From positions 9,007-73,006 of the forward strand of contig JBFWMB010000011.1 of assembly GCA_050251815.1 (NCBI GenBank): a stretch of DNA of 64,000 nt. The letters run 5' to 3'. The notes beneath the pieces are model-generated. The model did not search any database. It saw only the letters and a program-made list of their open reading frames with translations, and was not told where the DNA came from. Numbering within the stretch: the stretch's first letter is position 1; each line of letters opens with the position of its first letter. The translations under genes were made by a program, and so were the position numbers. Source of the DNA: GWE2-40-63 sp050251815 (lineage in GTDB: Bacteria > Bacteroidota > Bacteroidia > Bacteroidales > SZUA-534). Shown one piece after another: positions 61,813 to 64,000 of the stretch.

Positions 61813-63969
61813 ATGGATTCCATTTTATTGATAACACCTCCTTTAACGCAGTTAAATACACCTTATCCGGCTACAGCAGTGCTGAAAGGATTTTTACAGG
61901 AGCAGGGAAAGGTGGTGCATCAGGCCGATTTGGGGATTGAATTGATTAACACCTTGTTTACCGCCAAAGAACTGGAGCCGGTTTTTGCTGAAATTGAAAC
62001 TAAAAATGTAGCCGGCATTCACAAAAAAGTGCTTTCGATGAAAGCTTATTACCTGGCAACCATTGAACCGGTAATGGCTTTTTTGCAAGGCAGAAATCAG
62101 CATCTGGCCATTAAAATTGTAGGGCGCAGGTATTTGCCCGAAGGGCCCCGGTTTAAGAATCTGGTCGATTTGGAATGGGTTTTTGGAACCATGGGAACCA
62201 TCGACCAGGCCAAATACCTGGCTACGCTTTACATTGAAGATTTGGCCGATTTAATCCGGATTTACCTAGACGAAGGCTTTGAGTTGGTTCGATACAAACA
62301 GCACTTATCGGAGTCGGCACACCATTTTGCCCCCATACGCAACGCTTTGCTGACAGACGAAACAAACCTTATCGATGCCCGTCTGTTGCAGGTGTTTGCT
62401 GCTTACCTTGAAAAGTATCAACCCGCTGTGGTTGGGTTTACGGTTCCATTTCCGGGCAATTTGTATGGCGCACTCAAATGTGCCCAGTATTTGAAAAAGT
62501 ACCATCCTGAGGTTAAGATTATTATGGGTGGTGGTTATGTGAATACGGAACTACGCGATATGCAGGAACCTCGTTTTTTTGATTTTATTGATTACCTGAT
62601 TTTTGATGATGGCGAACAGCCTTTTCTTCAATTGTTGAACTATTTTGATGGCAAAGTGGGCGAAGAAGATTTAATTCGCACCCGATTTTTAAAAAACGAC
62701 CAGGTTATTCATGTGAATAATACAACGATTGCACCACTTCCTTTTGTAAAAACAGGCATCCCCGATTTTAGCGGTTTGCCTTTCGGCAAATACCTGTCAC
62801 TGATAGAGACTGTGAATCCCATGCACAAGCTGTGGACCGATGGTTACTGGAACAAAGTGACCCTGGCACACGGTTGTTATTGGGCGCATTGCGCGTTTTG
62901 CGACACCACCCTCGACTACATTAAACGCTACGAATCGGGAACTGCTGAGGCTATTGTTGAAAAACTGAAAACCATTATGAAGCAAACCGGAAGTACTGGT
63001 TTTCATTTTACCGACGAAGCAGCTCCTCCCGGGTTACTGAAAAGTTTGGCCCTGGAAATTATTCGCCAGAAGCTGCAAATCACCTGGTGGGGAAACATCC
63101 GTTTCGAAAAAGCGTTTACGGCCGATTTGTGTCAATTGCTGGCCGCTTCGGGTTGTATTGCGGTTACCGGAGGAATCGAAACGGCATCGGATCGCTTGTT
63201 ACGTTTGATGAATAAAGGAGTTAGTCTTGAAAAAGCTGTCCAGGTAACCCGCAATTTTGCCAAAGCAGGAATTATGGTTCATGCCTACCTGATGTTTGGT
63301 TTTCCCGGTGAAACGGAGCAGGAAACCATCGATTCGCTTGAGATTGTTAGGCAATTTTTTGAAGCTGGCCTGTTTCAATCGGCTTATTGGCACCGTTTTG
63401 CACTTACCATCCACAGTCCGGTGGCTCAGTTACCTGAGCGATACGGTATTACAATTCTTGACAAAGAAAAACACCCCTTTGCCAATAACGAAATTGCTTT
63501 TCATGATCCGGTACAGGAACATCAGCCCGACTTTGGGCCGGGACTGGCAAAAGCAACCTATAACTTTATGCACGGCATGGGTTTCGATCAGTCGGTTCAT
63601 CGCTGGTTCGATTTTAAAATTAAGCCAGCCAATCTTCCGCCACGTTTTGTAAAGAATTTTTTAAAAAACAACCTGCCTCCGCAACCAAACAATAGGCAAC
63701 TGGTATGGATTGGCGGAAATGTTTCGCTGAGTGTAAATGGAAAGCAAACCCGCTTGTTTATTAATAATCCGGCACAGTCGACCACTATTGAAACCGATAG
63801 AGAAATTGCGGATTGGATTGTAAATTTCTTAACAAAATGTAGTATAACTGATGCTAAAATGGAGTCGTTTAACGATTGGTCGGAAGCTTTTCAGCTAAAG
63901 TTTCAGGTCGATTTGGAGGCAGAACCCTGGGTTAATCAGCACCGTAGATCGGGCTTGCTGGTTTTGTAG
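61813..63969 (+). CDS. B12-binding-domain radical SAM protein with CX4CX2C cluster motif
   Basis: 718 residues. The first ~280 residues include a long variable segment and a cobalamin-binding-like Rossmann domain (VVGFTVPFPGNLYGALKCAQ, IIMGGGYVNTELRD, YLIFDDGEQPF). Then comes the radical SAM core with the iron-sulfur cluster loop HGCYWAHCAFCDTT: Cys355, Cys360 and Cys363, a CX4CX2C spacing rather than the usual CX3CX2C. Later strands include FTDEAAPPGLLKSLALEI and VTGGIETASDRLLRLMNKG. The C-terminal ~150 residues form an extra domain. Substrate unknown; the family includes methyltransferases and ring-contracting enzymes. The start at 61813 is the only good ATG. The gene is complete and ends 31 bp before the window's end. 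Confidence 0.88.
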   Translation: MDSILLITPPLTQLNTPYPATAVLKGFLQEQGKVVHQADLGIELINTLFTAKELEPVFAEIETKNVAGIHKKVLSMKAYYLATIEPVMAFLQGRNQHLAIKIVGRRYLPEGPRFKNLVDLEWVFGTMGTIDQAKYLATLYIEDLADLIRIYLDEGFELVRYKQHLSESAHHFAPIRNALLTDETNLIDARLLQVFAAYLEKYQPAVVGFTVPFPGNLYGALKCAQYLKKYHPEVKIIMGGGYVNTELRDMQEPRFFDFIDYLIFDDGEQPFLQLLNYFDGKVGEEDLIRTRFLKNDQVIHVNNTTIAPLPFVKTGIPDFSGLPFGKYLSLIETVNPMHKLWTDGYWNKVTLAHGCYWAHCAFCDTTLDYIKRYESGTAEAIVEKLKTIMKQTGSTGFHFTDEAAPPGLLKSLALEIIRQKLQITWWGNIRFEKAFTADLCQLLAASGCIAVTGGIETASDRLLRLMNKGVSLEKAVQVTRNFAKAGIMVHAYLMFGFPGETEQETIDSLEIVRQFFEAGLFQSAYWHRFALTIHSPVAQLPERYGITILDKEKHPFANNEIAFHDPVQEHQPDFGPGLAKATYNFMHGMGFDQSVHRWFDFKIKPANLPPRFVKNFLKNNLPPQPNNRQLVWIGGNVSLSVNGKQTRLFINNPAQSTTIETDREIADWIVNFLTKCSITDAKMESFNDWSEAFQLKFQVDLEAEPWVNQHRRSGLLVL

Positions 63970-64000
63970 TGCTTGCTTTTATTACATAATTTTATTCGTT

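Noticed and set aside
1..64000. tRNA, rRNA or phage genes
   Set aside because: No cloverleaf with a conserved GGTTCGANTCC-type arm, no rRNA sequence and no phage structural or integrase genes were seen by eye; a covariance-model search was not possible here.

Overview
The window comes from a Bacteroidota chromosome, most like a gliding or marine member of the Bacteroidales/Marinilabiliales. Supporting features are TAnnTTTG-type promoter elements, a near absence of Shine-Dalgarno sequences, gldE and gldD, an archaeal-type geranylgeranylglyceryl phosphate synthase, DUF4924, a PafA-like phosphatase and a TonB-dependent receptor under a TPP riboswitch. No rRNA, tRNA, CRISPR array, prophage or intact insertion sequence was seen.

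Positions 1-4500 hold a partial PH-like gene, a flavin split-barrel protein, a short-chain dehydrogenase, a clearly broken cation-efflux (CDF) pseudogene and a glutamine synthetase. Positions 4536-10930 form a xylose unit: xylulokinase, xylose isomerase, a sugar/proton symporter and an AraC-type regulator. It is bracketed by two directly oriented copies of a ~200-230 bp MITE-like repeat. Positions 10927-13680 carry a TonB-dependent receptor read leftward from a TPP riboswitch, so it is probably a thiamin-related importer. Positions 13690-14800 are gene-poor and contain hairpin repeats and an 84/86-identical remnant of the 3' end of the adjacent DUF6261-like gene. Then come a hydrolase, a DUF4160/DUF2442 pair, an unknown gene, a membrane pyrophosphatase and a run of housekeeping genes (oxidoreductase, phosphoesterase, metallo-hydrolase, thioredoxin, CCA-type nucleotidyltransferase, nuclease-like protein, beta-helix lipoprotein).

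Positions 29778-41261 are the most interesting part. This is a chemosensory cluster read leftward (coiled-coil CheZ-like protein, STAS, CheY, CheA, CheW, CheR, histidine-kinase-like protein, CheD, CheB, GAF/PAS sensor) with a divergent CheY-like gene. It contains no methyl-accepting receptor. The kinase-like protein has Asn where the phospho-acceptor His should be. The large coiled-coil protein has a CheZ-type D-x-x-x-Q active-site motif plus a decayed second copy. Three otherwise unrelated proteins of the cluster end in the same tripeptide pattern E-[L/V]-F, which recalls the receptor C-terminal peptide that binds CheR (NWETF) or the CheZ tail that binds CheY. Together this looks like a receptor-less or receptor-replaced chemosensory system, plausibly tied to gliding; that link is inference.

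Positions 41295-64000 hold transketolase, a second lone response regulator, a LemA/TPM-domain membrane set, a 7TM SpoIIE-type phosphatase, a DsbD-like reductase, RNase G, a 30-residue COX24/AURKAIP1-type ribosomal small protein, HU, and a mutY-ssb-gldE-gldD-phosphopantetheinyl transferase-GGGP synthase run. The window ends with a PafA-like alkaline phosphatase and a cobalamin-binding radical SAM protein with a CX4CX2C cluster motif.
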